11,732 nt of DNA, taken from NCBI GenBank assembly GCA_016207445.1, contig JACQPS010000218.1:1-11732 (forward strand). The letters run 5' to 3'. Shown here one piece after another: positions 1 through 7,077 of this stretch. The translations under genes were made by a program, and so were the position numbers. The notes beneath the pieces are model-generated. The model searched no databases. It was given only the letters and a program-made list of their open reading frames with translations, and was not told the DNA's origin. Position 1 is the stretch's first letter, and every line of letters begins with the position of its first letter. The stretch is from Gemmatimonadota bacterium. Lineage in GTDB: Bacteria; Gemmatimonadota; Gemmatimonadetes; Longimicrobiales; RSA9.

Positions 1-2724
1 CGATGGTGGGTCGTTCTGGGCGTCGCGGCCGCGTTCACGCCGTCAGCCCGGGCTCAGGCGCCACGGCTGGTGTACCTGGACAAGCTCCCGCCGCTCATCG
101 AGCGCGAGATCTTCTTCGATGATCCGGAGTACGCGGGAGCCCAGATTTCGCCGGACGGCCGCCACATCTCGTTCCTCAAGACGCACGTCGGCCAGCTGAA
201 CATCTGGGTCAAGCGGACGCAGGAGCCGCTCGCGATGGCCCGGCCGATCACCGCCGACAGTACGCGACCGGTCACGGGCTATTTCTGGAGCCAGGACGGA
301 AAGTACGTCCTCTACGTTCAGGACAAGGCCGGCGATGAAAACTTCCACCTGTACGCAGTGGACCCGACGGCGGCGCTCGCGCAGGACGCCAAGGTCCCGC
401 ACGCACGCGACCTCACCCCTTACGGCGCCATTCAGGCGCAGCTCGCGGCCGTGCCGAAAAAGACGCCGGGGCAGATCCTCGTGGCCCTGAACGACCGTGA
501 CGCTCGCAAGCACGACCTCTACCGCATCGAGATCGCCACCGGCCAGCGGGAGCTGGTGTTCAGGAACGACGAGAACATCATCTCGTGGCTGGTCGACCTG
601 AGTGGCGGGCTCCGCCTGGTCAGCCGCGTGGCGGCCGGCGGCGGCGGCACCGAGGTGCTCCGCGTCGACGGCGACAAGCTCACACCGCTCTTCACGCTCA
701 CCTGCGACCTCTTCCGAAGCTGCCTCCCGATCCGCTTCCACAAGGACGGGCGCCGCGTCTACGTCATCACGGCCGGCCCCGGGGATGACCTCACGCACCT
801 GGCGCTCTACGACCTCGAGAGCGCTGAATGGGAGCGCGTCGAGAGCGACCCCGAGAAGCAGGTCGATTTCGACGGCGCGGAGTTCTCGGAGGCCACGGAT
901 GAGCTGGTGGCCACCTATTACGTGGGCGACCGGCTGCGCATCTATCCCAAAGACCCGCAGTTCACCAAGGACCTGAAGACGGTCGCGAAGGCCGTGGGCG
1001 ATGGCGACGTCCACTTCGGCCGGTCGACACGCGACGATCGGCTTCACATCATCACCGTCACCTCCGACGTCGACCCGGCCGCGACTTACCTTTACGACCG
1101 CGCCAGGGGAAAGGTCGACCTCCTCTACCGGCCGCGCCCCAAGCTGCCGCGCGAGCAGCTCGCCTGCATGCAGCCGGTGCGCTACCAGGCGCGCGATGGG
1201 TTGGAGATCCCGGCGTATCTGACGATCCCCAAGGGCGTCGCGCCGAAGAACCTCGCGGTAGTGATCCTGCCCCACGGCGGGCCCTGGGGGCGCGATAGCT
1301 GGGGGTATCACGGCATCGCCCAGTTCCTGGCGAACCGCGGCTACGCCGTGCTCCAGCCCAACTTCCGCGGCTCGACCGGCTACGGCCAGCGCTTCCTCGA
1401 CGCCGGCGACCGGGAATGGGGCACCGGCTTCATGCAGCACGACCTCACGGACGGCGCGAAGTGGCTCGTCCAGCAGGGGGTCGCCGATGCCAAGCGCGTG
1501 GCCATCATGGGCGGCTCGTACGGCGGCTATGCGACGCTCGCGGGGATGGCCTTCACCCCGGACCTGTACGCCGCGGGCGTGTCGATCGTCGGGCCCTCCA
1601 GCATTCCTACGCTCCTGGCCTCGGTGCCGCCGTACTGGGAAGCGTTCAAGAGGACCTTCGATCGCCGGGTCGGCGATCCTGCGAAGCCCGAGGACCTCGC
1701 GCGACTGGAGGCGCAGTCTCCGCTCTACTCGGCCCGGAACATCCAGGCCCCGCTCCTGGTGATCCAGGGCGCCAACGACCCGCGGGTCAAGAAGACGGAA
1801 TCGGATCAGATCGTGATCGCGCTGCGCGAGCTCGGCCGCGCGGTCGAATACCTCGTGGCTCCCGATGAGGGGCACGGCTTCGCCGGGCGCGTGAACCGCA
1901 TGGCGATGTTCGCGGCGATCGAGCCGTTCCTGGCCAGGCACCTCGGCGGCCGCTACCAGGAGTCGATGCGGGAGGAAGTTCGGAGTCGCGTCGCGGCGAT
2001 CACCGTGGACCCCGCGACGGTCAAGCTCGAGACCTTAGCGACGAAGGCCGCGGCCGCTCCCGCGACCTTCAACGGCGACGCGGTGCAGCCGGCCACGCTC
2101 CGGTACGCTCAAACCATCCAGGTGATGGGGCGGGTCGTCGAGGAGAGGTCGACCGTCACCGTCGCGGCAGGAAATCTGCGCGGCAGCCCGGTCTGGGTGG
2201 TAGCGGAGATGTCGCAATCGCAGATGGGCGCCGGAACGGACACCGTGTTCGTCGATCGCAAGACCCTGGCGCCGCTGCGCTGGACGGCGCGCCAGGGTGC
2301 GGCGCACGTCGAGCTCGCCTTTCGCGGCGACTCGGTGGTCGGGAGCATCCAGGCGGGGCCGCAGGAGATGCCGATCCGGGTCAAGGTGCAGGTGCCCGTG
2401 TTCCTCGACGGGCGCTCGCTCGGGCTCGCCCTGAGCACCCTCCCGCCCATACCCGGCTACGCCGCTTCGCTGCGCACCTTCGACCTGCTCGGCGGCAGCA
2501 CCAGGGAGCAGCGACTGGAGGTCACCGGGACCGAGCGCGTCAAGATCGGCGCCGGGGAGTTCGACGCCTACAAGGTGGAAGTCAGGGCGGCGGATGGTTC
2601 GCCCGGTGGCGGGACGTACTGGATCGAGCGCGACGCGCCGCGGCGCGTCCTCAAGGCCGAGCTCCAGCTTCCGGCTCAGACGGGAGGCGGGACGGCGAAG
2701 CTCGAGCTGGTGGAGGCGAAGTAG
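1..2724 (+). CDS. Exported S9-family prolyl-oligopeptidase-type peptidase with extra C-terminal DUF3108-like domain (5' end cut by window)
   Basis: The reading frame is open from base 1, so the true start lies left of the window; the internal GTG at 70 is not the start. The first codons encode a hydrophobic stretch ending in ARA-QA around bases 46-60, a typical Sec signal peptide with signal peptidase I site, so the enzyme is exported. Next comes a beta-propeller-like region (to about base 1150), then an alpha/beta-hydrolase domain (about 1180-1955). The oxyanion motif HGGP is at 1273-1284, the nucleophile Ser of GGSYGG at 1516-1518, the Asp of GANDPR at 1777-1779 and the His of DEGHG at 1873-1875, so the triad is intact. 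Members of this family cleave short peptides, often after proline. Most S9 enzymes stop soon after the hydrolase domain; this one runs on about 250 residues into a beta-rich domain resembling DUF3108 (about 1990-2721). It ends 34 bases from the tRNA, facing it. Confidence 0.93.
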   Translation, partial: RWWVVLGVAAAFTPSARAQAPRLVYLDKLPPLIEREIFFDDPEYAGAQISPDGRHISFLKTHVGQLNIWVKRTQEPLAMARPITADSTRPVTGYFWSQDGKYVLYVQDKAGDENFHLYAVDPTAALAQDAKVPHARDLTPYGAIQAQLAAVPKKTPGQILVALNDRDARKHDLYRIEIATGQRELVFRNDENIISWLVDLSGGLRLVSRVAAGGGGTEVLRVDGDKLTPLFTLTCDLFRSCLPIRFHKDGRRVYVITAGPGDDLTHLALYDLESAEWERVESDPEKQVDFDGAEFSEATDELVATYYVGDRLRIYPKDPQFTKDLKTVAKAVGDGDVHFGRSTRDDRLHIITVTSDVDPAATYLYDRARGKVDLLYRPRPKLPREQLACMQPVRYQARDGLEIPAYLTIPKGVAPKNLAVVILPHGGPWGRDSWGYHGIAQFLANRGYAVLQPNFRGSTGYGQRFLDAGDREWGTGFMQHDLTDGAKWLVQQGVADAKRVAIMGGSYGGYATLAGMAFTPDLYAAGVSIVGPSSIPTLLASVPPYWEAFKRTFDRRVGDPAKPEDLARLEAQSPLYSARNIQAPLLVIQGANDPRVKKTESDQIVIALRELGRAVEYLVAPDEGHGFAGRVNRMAMFAAIEPFLARHLGGRYQESMREEVRSRVAAITVDPATVKLETLATKAAAAPATFNGDAVQPATLRYAQTIQVMGRVVEERSTVTVAAGNLRGSPVWVVAEMSQSQMGAGTDTVFVDRKTLAPLRWTARQGAAHVELAFRGDSVVGSIQAGPQEMPIRVKVQVPVFLDGRSLGLALSTLPPIPGYAASLRTFDLLGGSTREQRLEVTGTERVKIGAGEFDAYKVEVRAADGSPGGGTYWIERDAPRRVLKAELQLPAQTGGGTAKLELVEAK

Positions 2725-2758
2725 AAAGGGCGGACGGGCACCCTGGACTTGCCGGCAA

Positions 2759-2832
2759 TCGGGGCGCTCGGATTTGAACCGAGGACCTCCTGCTCCCAAA
2801 GCAGGCGCGCTACCGGGCTGCGCCACGCCCCG
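2759..2832 (-). tRNA. tRNA-Pro(UGG)
   Basis: The minus strand folds into a full 74-base cloverleaf. The acceptor stem pairs CGGGGCG with CGCCCCG, the D stem pairs GCGC with GCGC, the anticodon stem pairs CCTGC with GCAGG around the loop TTTGGGA, and the T stem pairs CTCGG with CCGAG around TTCAAAT. The anticodon is TGG (bases 2796-2798), which reads CCN proline codons. The C1-G72 pair and discriminator A73 are the usual identity elements of bacterial tRNA-Pro. CCA is not encoded (the next bases are TTG), so a CCA-adding enzyme must supply it. It lies 54 bases downstream of proA on the same strand and 34 bases from the stop of the convergent peptidase gene. I see no clear terminator in that 34-base gap. 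Confidence 0.97.
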
Positions 2833-2844
2833 CGAAACTGCTTG

Positions 2845-2873
2845 AATTTATTGGAAATCGGGGCCGGCTTCAA
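2845..2873 (-). promoter_or_regulatory. Candidate sigma70-type promoter for tRNA-Pro
   Basis: On the minus strand TTGAAG (2868-2873) is followed after 17 bases by TAAATT (2845-2850), each matching the consensus at 4 of 6 positions. The -10 box ends 12 bases before the tRNA 5' end, which would leave a leader of about five bases. This is the only AT-rich patch in the proA-tRNA gap. The tRNA may instead, or also, be transcribed from the proBA promoter. The call rests only on sequence resemblance. Confidence 0.4.
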
Positions 2874-2886
2874 TCCCGGGGCGCGC

Positions 2887-4164
2887 TCACTCGCGCACTT
2901 GTCCATCGCCGAGCACCACGAATTTCGTGGTCGTCAGCTCCCGCGCTCCCATGGGCCCGTAGGCGTGCAGCTTCGAGGTGGAGATGCCGATCTCGGCGCC
3001 CAGGCCGAGCTCGCCCCCGTCGGCGAAGCGCGTGCTGGCGTTCACGAGCACGGTCGACGACTGCACGGCGCTCACGAACTCGCGCGCGTGTGCCTCATCA
3101 CGCGTGACGATCGCCTCCGTGTGGTTGCTGCCGTAGTGCGCGATGTGCTCGACCGCCTCTTCCAGCGAATCGACCACGCGCACGGCCAGGATCAGATCCA
3201 GGTACTCGGCGTGCCAATCCTCGAGCGTGGCAGGGGCGACGTCGTCGCCGAGGATCGCGCGCGTGCGCTCGCATCCCCGCAGCTCCACGCCGGCCGTGCG
3301 CAGCGGGGCGGCGATGGCCGGAAGCAGGCGCGCGGCCCGGGCGTGCACCAGCAGCGTCTCCAGCGCGTTGCACACGCCCGGACGCTGCATCTTGGCGTTG
3401 TAGACGATCGACGCCGCCATGTCCGGATCCGCGTCCTCGTCCACGTAGACGTGACACACCCCCTTCGCGTGCTTGAGCACGGGAACCCGGCTCGCCTCGC
3501 ACACCGCGCGAATCAGCGCCTCGCCGCCGCGCGGGATCACCAGGTCGATCAGGTCCTCCAGCTGCACCAGCTCCCGGATCGCTGCGCGGTCCGTGGTGCC
3601 CACGAGCTGGATCGCATCCGGCGTGACGCCTGCGCCGGCGAGGGCGGCGCGCAGCACCCCGGCGATGGCCGTGTTGCTGTGGAAGGCTTCCTTGCCGCCG
3701 CGCAGGATCACGGCGTTGCCAGCCTTCAGGCAGAGCGCGGCCGCATCCGAGGTCACATTCGGCCGGCTCTCGTAGATCACGGCCACGACTCCGAGCGGAA
3801 TCCGCACGCGCGCAACGTGTAGCCCGTTCGGCCTCGTCCAGCTCTCCGCCGTCTCGCCCACCGGATCCGGCTGAGCGGCCACCTCCCGCACCGCGGACGC
3901 CAACCCCGCGATCCGCTGGCGGTCGAGGCGGAGCCGGTCCACCATGGCCGCGCCGAGACCCTGCTCCTGCGCGCGCCGGAGATCGACACCGTTCGCCGCT
4001 TCGATCGCGTCAGCGTTCGCGTCGAGGGCAGCCGCCATAGCCTCGAGTGCCGCCGCCTTGGCTACGGGCAGCGTGCGCGCGAGCTCGCGCGCGGCCACTC
4101 GGGCCCGCCGCGCCTGCTCCAGCACCTCCGCTCTCAGGTCCCTGGCACCGCTCGTCCCGCTCAC
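2887..4164 (-). CDS. proA: Gamma-glutamyl phosphate reductase (glutamate-5-semialdehyde dehydrogenase)
   Basis: This enzyme reduces gamma-glutamyl phosphate to glutamate-5-semialdehyde with NADPH, the second step of proline synthesis, in the cytoplasm. The 425-residue length is normal for ProA. Visible family marks are SRPNVTSDAAALCLKAGNA and the following LRGGKEA (cofactor-binding region), the catalytic Cys265 in QRPGVCNALE, and the C-terminal GAEIGISTSKLHAYGPMG. The GTG at 4164 is chosen as start because it gives family length, overlaps the proB stop as GTGA, and has GGAGAGG eight bases upstream. The same frame stays open to 4392, but that extension lies inside proB and does not look like ProA. 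The 4-base overlap implies translational coupling with proB. A tRNA-Pro follows 54 bases later. Confidence 0.96.
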   Translation of the reverse strand: MSGTSGARDLRAEVLEQARRARVAARELARTLPVAKAAALEAMAAALDANADAIEAANGVDLRRAQEQGLGAAMVDRLRLDRQRIAGLASAVREVAAQPDPVGETAESWTRPNGLHVARVRIPLGVVAVIYESRPNVTSDAAALCLKAGNAVILRGGKEAFHSNTAIAGVLRAALAGAGVTPDAIQLVGTTDRAAIRELVQLEDLIDLVIPRGGEALIRAVCEASRVPVLKHAKGVCHVYVDEDADPDMAASIVYNAKMQRPGVCNALETLLVHARAARLLPAIAAPLRTAGVELRGCERTRAILGDDVAPATLEDWHAEYLDLILAVRVVDSLEEAVEHIAHYGSNHTEAIVTRDEAHAREFVSAVQSSTVLVNASTRFADGGELGLGAEIGISTSKLHAYGPMGARELTTTKFVVLGDGQVRE

Positions 4165-5021
4165 GCGCCCCGCCTCTCCGCCGGCACGGGCGCCCGGTCG
4201 GTGCGGGAGGGGAGCAACACACCCGCCCGAATGCGCGTCCCCACCGGGCGCCCGCCGTAGACCGCGTCCAGAGTATCGGCCTCGAGCCCGCTCGCGATCA
4301 CCGTCGGGATGCCGTGGGCCGCCGCCGTCGCAGCCGCTTGCAGCTTGGTGCGCAGGCCGCCCGTCGATTCCGGCCCGCGCGCGCCCCAGCAATACGCACG
4401 CAGCTCCCCCGGAGCGGCCACTTCCGCAATGATGCGCGCATCCGGGTGGCGGTGCGGATCCCGGTCGTACACCCCGGCGACGTCCGTGAGCAGCACGAGC
4501 AGGTCGGCGCGCACGAGCGCCGCCGTGTACGCGGCCAGGTTGTCGTTGTCGCCGACCCTCACGTCCTCGGAGGCGACGACGTCGTTCTCATTCACGATCG
4601 GGTGCACGCCCGCCTCGAACATCGCCTCCAGCGCGCGCCGCGCCGCCAGGAAGCGCGGTCGACTCCGCAGCACATCGCCGGTCAGCAGGACCTGGCCGAT
4701 GCGCCGGCCGCGCGCCTCGAACAGCTCCGCGTACGCGCGGATGAGCCGCGCCTGCCCGATGGCGGCGGCCGCCTGTCGCGCCGGCGCGCTCGCCGGCGGC
4801 GCGGGCAGGGAGAGTCCCGCGAAACCGGCCGCAACGGCTCCGCTCGTGACGAGCACGGTCTGCGTTCCTTCATGCTGTGCGATCGCCGCCACGATCCGCT
4901 CCAGCCGGTCACGCCGCAGCTCGGGCGTGCCGCCGGTGAGGACGCGGCTGCCCACCTTCAGCACCAGTCGCCGCGGCGGCGCAGCCCCGTTGCCGTCGTT
5001 TATTGCTGTATACTTATCCAT
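4161..5021 (-). CDS. proB: Glutamate 5-kinase, short form without PUA domain
   Basis: ProB phosphorylates glutamate with ATP to give gamma-glutamyl phosphate, the first and usually feedback-controlled step of proline synthesis. The amino-acid-kinase fold is clear: LVLKVGSRVLTGG near residue 20, VLVTSGAVAAGFAGL, VNENDVV and VGDNDNLAAYTA (substrate binding), DVAGVYDRDP, and TGGLRTKLQAA near the end. At 286 residues it lacks the C-terminal PUA domain that brings the E. coli enzyme to 367, so the kinase domain makes up almost the whole protein. The ATG at 5021 is the first available start in this frame. No good Shine-Dalgarno sits close to it; the nearest AGGAG is more than 20 bases away. The stop overlaps the proA start (GTGA). 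A 212-base gap separates it from rdgB, so it probably starts its own transcript. Confidence 0.95.
   Translation of the reverse strand: MDKYTAINDGNGAAPPRRLVLKVGSRVLTGGTPELRRDRLERIVAAIAQHEGTQTVLVTSGAVAAGFAGLSLPAPPASAPARQAAAAIGQARLIRAYAELFEARGRRIGQVLLTGDVLRSRPRFLAARRALEAMFEAGVHPIVNENDVVASEDVRVGDNDNLAAYTAALVRADLLVLLTDVAGVYDRDPHRHPDARIIAEVAAPGELRAYCWGARGPESTGGLRTKLQAAATAAAHGIPTVIASGLEADTLDAVYGGRPVGTRIRAGVLLPSRTDRAPVPAERRGA
4173..4179 (-). promoter_or_regulatory. Ribosome binding site of proA
   Basis: GGAGAGG on the minus strand, eight bases before the GTG at 4164 and inside the end of proB. It supports GTG 4164 over the in-frame upstream codons as the proA start. Confidence 0.6.
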
Positions 5022-5078
5022 CGTGCGAGCGTCCGTCCCGTCCCCCGTCTCCTATTGCAATCGATATGAGCGGCTAAT

Positions 5079-5107
5079 ACGGTACACCTCTGCCGGAGCC
5101 GAGGCAA
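5079..5107 (-). promoter_or_regulatory. Candidate promoter for proBA
   Basis: On the minus strand TTGCCT (5102-5107; 4 of 6 to TTGACA) and TACCGT (5079-5084; 3 of 6 to TATAAT) are 17 bases apart. Transcription would begin about 50 bases before the proB ATG at 5021. This lies in the only sizeable gap between minus-strand genes in the window, where a new promoter is expected. The -10 match is weak and the host's sigma preferences are unknown. Confidence 0.3.
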
Positions 5108-5114
5108 GGGTTTG

Positions 5115-5128
5115 TGCATGAGTATGCA
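5115..5128. promoter_or_regulatory. Short inverted repeat TGCAT-N4-ATGCA upstream of proBA
   Basis: The perfect inverted repeat TGCATGAGTATGCA has 5-base arms and a 4-base centre, and lies 7 bases upstream of the candidate -35 box of proBA. Its place and AT content stand out from the GC-rich surroundings, so it could be an operator for a dimeric regulator. A repeat this short can also arise by chance, and no regulator gene is nearby. Confidence 0.25.
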
Positions 5129-5148
5129 ATCCCGATGAAATAACCTGC

Positions 5149-5181
5149 GGGCGAGGGTGAGGGTGAGCGTGGGCGTGAGGG
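5149..5181 (+). other. G-quadruplex motif (five GGG tracts) between rdgB and proB
   Basis: The + strand carries five GGG tracts at 5149-5151, 5155-5157, 5161-5163, 5171-5173 and 5179-5181, with loops of 3, 3, 7 and 5 bases. Any four consecutive tracts meet the usual G3-N1-7 rule. The unit GGGTGA/GGGCGA recurs, so it also reads as a degenerate six-base repeat. It lies about 50 bases past the rdgB stop and about 40 bases upstream of the candidate proBA -35 box. For the flanking minus-strand genes, the G-rich strand is the DNA template strand, so a structure would form in DNA and not in their mRNA. Confidence 0.5.
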
Positions 5182-5233
5182 CAATGCGGGTGGAACGGCG
5201 GGTGGGGCAACTTCCGGTAGTGCGAGAGCCGGT

Positions 5234-5857
5234 TCAGGCGAGCAGGTGGTGCAGGTGGGGAGCCAGAGCCCGGAAGGCGCGGGCGCGGTGACTGCGGCGG
5301 TTCTTCTCCTCGGGCGCTAGCTCGGCGAAGCTGCGCCCCGCCTCCGGCAGGAAAAAGAGCGGATCGTAGCCGAAGCCGCCGGTACCGCGCGGCCGCCGCA
5401 GGATCTGGCCGGCACACGTGCCGAGCGCGGCGAAGCAGCGATCTTCGGCGAGTGCGAGCACGGCGACACAGACGTAATGCGCGCCCCGCTGCGCCGTCGG
5501 CACATCGTGGAGCCGCTCGAGCAGGATGCGGTTGTTGGCCTGGTCGAGCTCCTGGCCGTCGAGGTCGTCGCGGCCGGAGAAGCGCTTGCTGTATACGCCC
5601 GGCGCCCCCGCGAGCGCTGCCACCTCGAGCCCGGAATCGTCCGCCAGGACTGGCGAGCGCGTGCGGCGCAGGAAGTGAAGCGCCTTGGCGGTTGCGTTGT
5701 CGAGAAAGCTCTGGCCGCGTTCGACGCCGGCCTCCTCGGGATCCCGCGCCAGGCCGAACTCGTCGAGCGTGAGCAGCTCGAGCCGCGCGATGCCGCCGAG
5801 AATCTCCCGAATTTCGCGAGCTTTGTCCGGGCTGCGCGTCGCGAGGACGAGCCGCAC
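5234..5857 (-). CDS. rdgB: XTP/dITP pyrophosphatase (non-canonical purine NTP pyrophosphatase, RdgB/HAM1 family)
   Basis: This enzyme hydrolyses dITP, ITP and XTP to the monophosphate and pyrophosphate, keeping deaminated purines out of DNA and RNA. At 207 residues it has the normal family length. Diagnostic segments are LATRSPDKAREI at the N-terminus, LADDSGLEVAALAGAPGVYS in the middle, and the GTGGFGYDPLF and RSHRARA motifs near the C-terminus. The N-terminal motif has Ser where E. coli has Asn (ATGNVGK), a probably tolerated variation. The start is GTG at 5857, three bases after the rph stop. It is preceded by AGGGGTGA, which overlaps that stop and supports this start. rph and rdgB are often neighbours in bacteria, so this looks like an old pairing at the end of the operon. 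Confidence 0.95.
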   Translation of the reverse strand: MRLVLATRSPDKAREIREILGGIARLELLTLDEFGLARDPEEAGVERGQSFLDNATAKALHFLRRTRSPVLADDSGLEVAALAGAPGVYSKRFSGRDDLDGQELDQANNRILLERLHDVPTAQRGAHYVCVAVLALAEDRCFAALGTCAGQILRRPRGTGGFGYDPLFFLPEAGRSFAELAPEEKNRRSHRARAFRALAPHLHHLLA

Positions 5858-5860
5858 GGA

Positions 5861-5868
5861 TCACCCCT
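5861..5868 (-). promoter_or_regulatory. Ribosome binding site of rdgB overlapping the rph stop
   Basis: AGGGGTGA on the minus strand contains the rph TGA stop and lies three bases before the rdgB GTG at 5857. It supports a GTG start and suggests that terminating ribosomes re-initiate on rdgB. Confidence 0.5.
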
Positions 5869-6582
5869 GGCTCAGCGCTGCCCGCTGGAGCCGGAGCAGC
5901 GCGCGGATGCCCTCGAGGGCGAGGTCGAGCATCTCGTCGAGCTGATCGCGAGGGAAGCTCCCGCGCTCGGCCGTCCCCTGCACCTCCACGAGACCCCCAC
6001 TTTCGAGCGCGACCACGTTCATGTCTACTCCCGCGGCCGCGTCTTCAAGGTAGTCGAGGTCGAGGCGCACTTCGCCGCCCACCACGCCCACGCTGACGGC
6101 GGCGACGAGCTCGCGCACCGGCTGACGCTCCACCAGGCCGTTCTCGAGCAAGCCGGCGCAGGCGTCGTACAGCGCGACGGACGCCCCGGTGATGGCGGCC
6201 GTGCGCGTGCCGCCGTCGGCGCCCAGCACGTCGCAATCGAGCAGGATCGTACGCTCGCCCAGCGCCGCCAGGTCGACAGAGGCGCGCAGCGCGCGCCCGA
6301 TCAAGCGCTGGATCTCCTGCGTGCGCCCGCCGATCTGCCCGCGCTCGCGGGGCGTGCGCTGGAGCGTGGCGCGCGGGAGCATGGCGTATTCCGCGGTCAC
6401 CCACCCGGCGCCGGCGCCACGCCGCCATTCCGGCACCCCCTCCTGCACGGTGGCCGCGCACAGCACGCGCGTCGCGCCGGCGGCAATCAGACACGAGGCT
6501 TCGGCGTAAGGCGCGGCGCCGCACTCGAGCGTGACGGGACGGAGCTGGTGGTTGCCGCGCTGCACGCGCGGGCGCGGTCCGT

Positions 6583-6586
<4 letters not shown>
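5861..6586 (-). CDS. rph: Ribonuclease PH
   Basis: RNase PH is a phosphate-dependent 3'-5' exonuclease that trims the 3' ends of tRNA precursors; it works as a hexamer in the cytoplasm. The 241-residue product has normal family length. Recognisable blocks are RTPRERGQIGGRTQEIQRLI (RNA and phosphate binding), LDCDVLGADGGTRTAAITGA, and DLDYLEDAAAGVDMNVV with the metal-binding aspartates near the C-terminus. The ATG at 6586 overlaps the stop of the heptose adenylyltransferase gene as ATGA, so the two are probably translationally coupled; the frame stays open upstream, but only over that neighbour. The non-CCA-encoded tRNA-Pro in the same window is the kind of precursor whose 3' end such an enzyme helps mature, although that link is general and not specific to this locus. 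Confidence 0.96.

Positions 6587-7073
<487 letters not shown>

Positions 7074-7077
<4 letters not shown>

Noticed and set aside
43..1941. 632-codon open frame on the minus strand opposite the peptidase gene
   Set aside because: Arg/Val/Asp/Glu-rich composition without any family motif is typical of antisense frames in GC-rich genes; the opposite strand has a complete peptidase with its triad.
2725..2758. Possible bidirectional terminator between the peptidase gene and the tRNA
   Set aside because: Only short self-pairing (GGGCACCC-type) and no T-run on either strand.
2757..2864. Nine-base direct repeat AATCGGGGC at 2757-2765 (tRNA 3' end) and 2856-2864, resembling an integration scar
   Set aside because: Nine GC-rich bases are too short, the interval holds only the tRNA, and no integrase or foreign gene is present. 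A decayed tRNA fragment is possible but cannot be supported.
4165..4392. N-terminal extension of proA up to 4392
   Set aside because: It lies inside proB, is Gly/Arg-rich with no ProA likeness, and the GTG at 4164 has a ribosome site and the stop overlap.
5052..5864. 270-codon minus-strand frame overlapping rdgB and the intergenic gap
   Set aside because: It is out of frame with rdgB, which is complete and recognisable, and its composition is Arg/Ala/Pro/His low-complexity.
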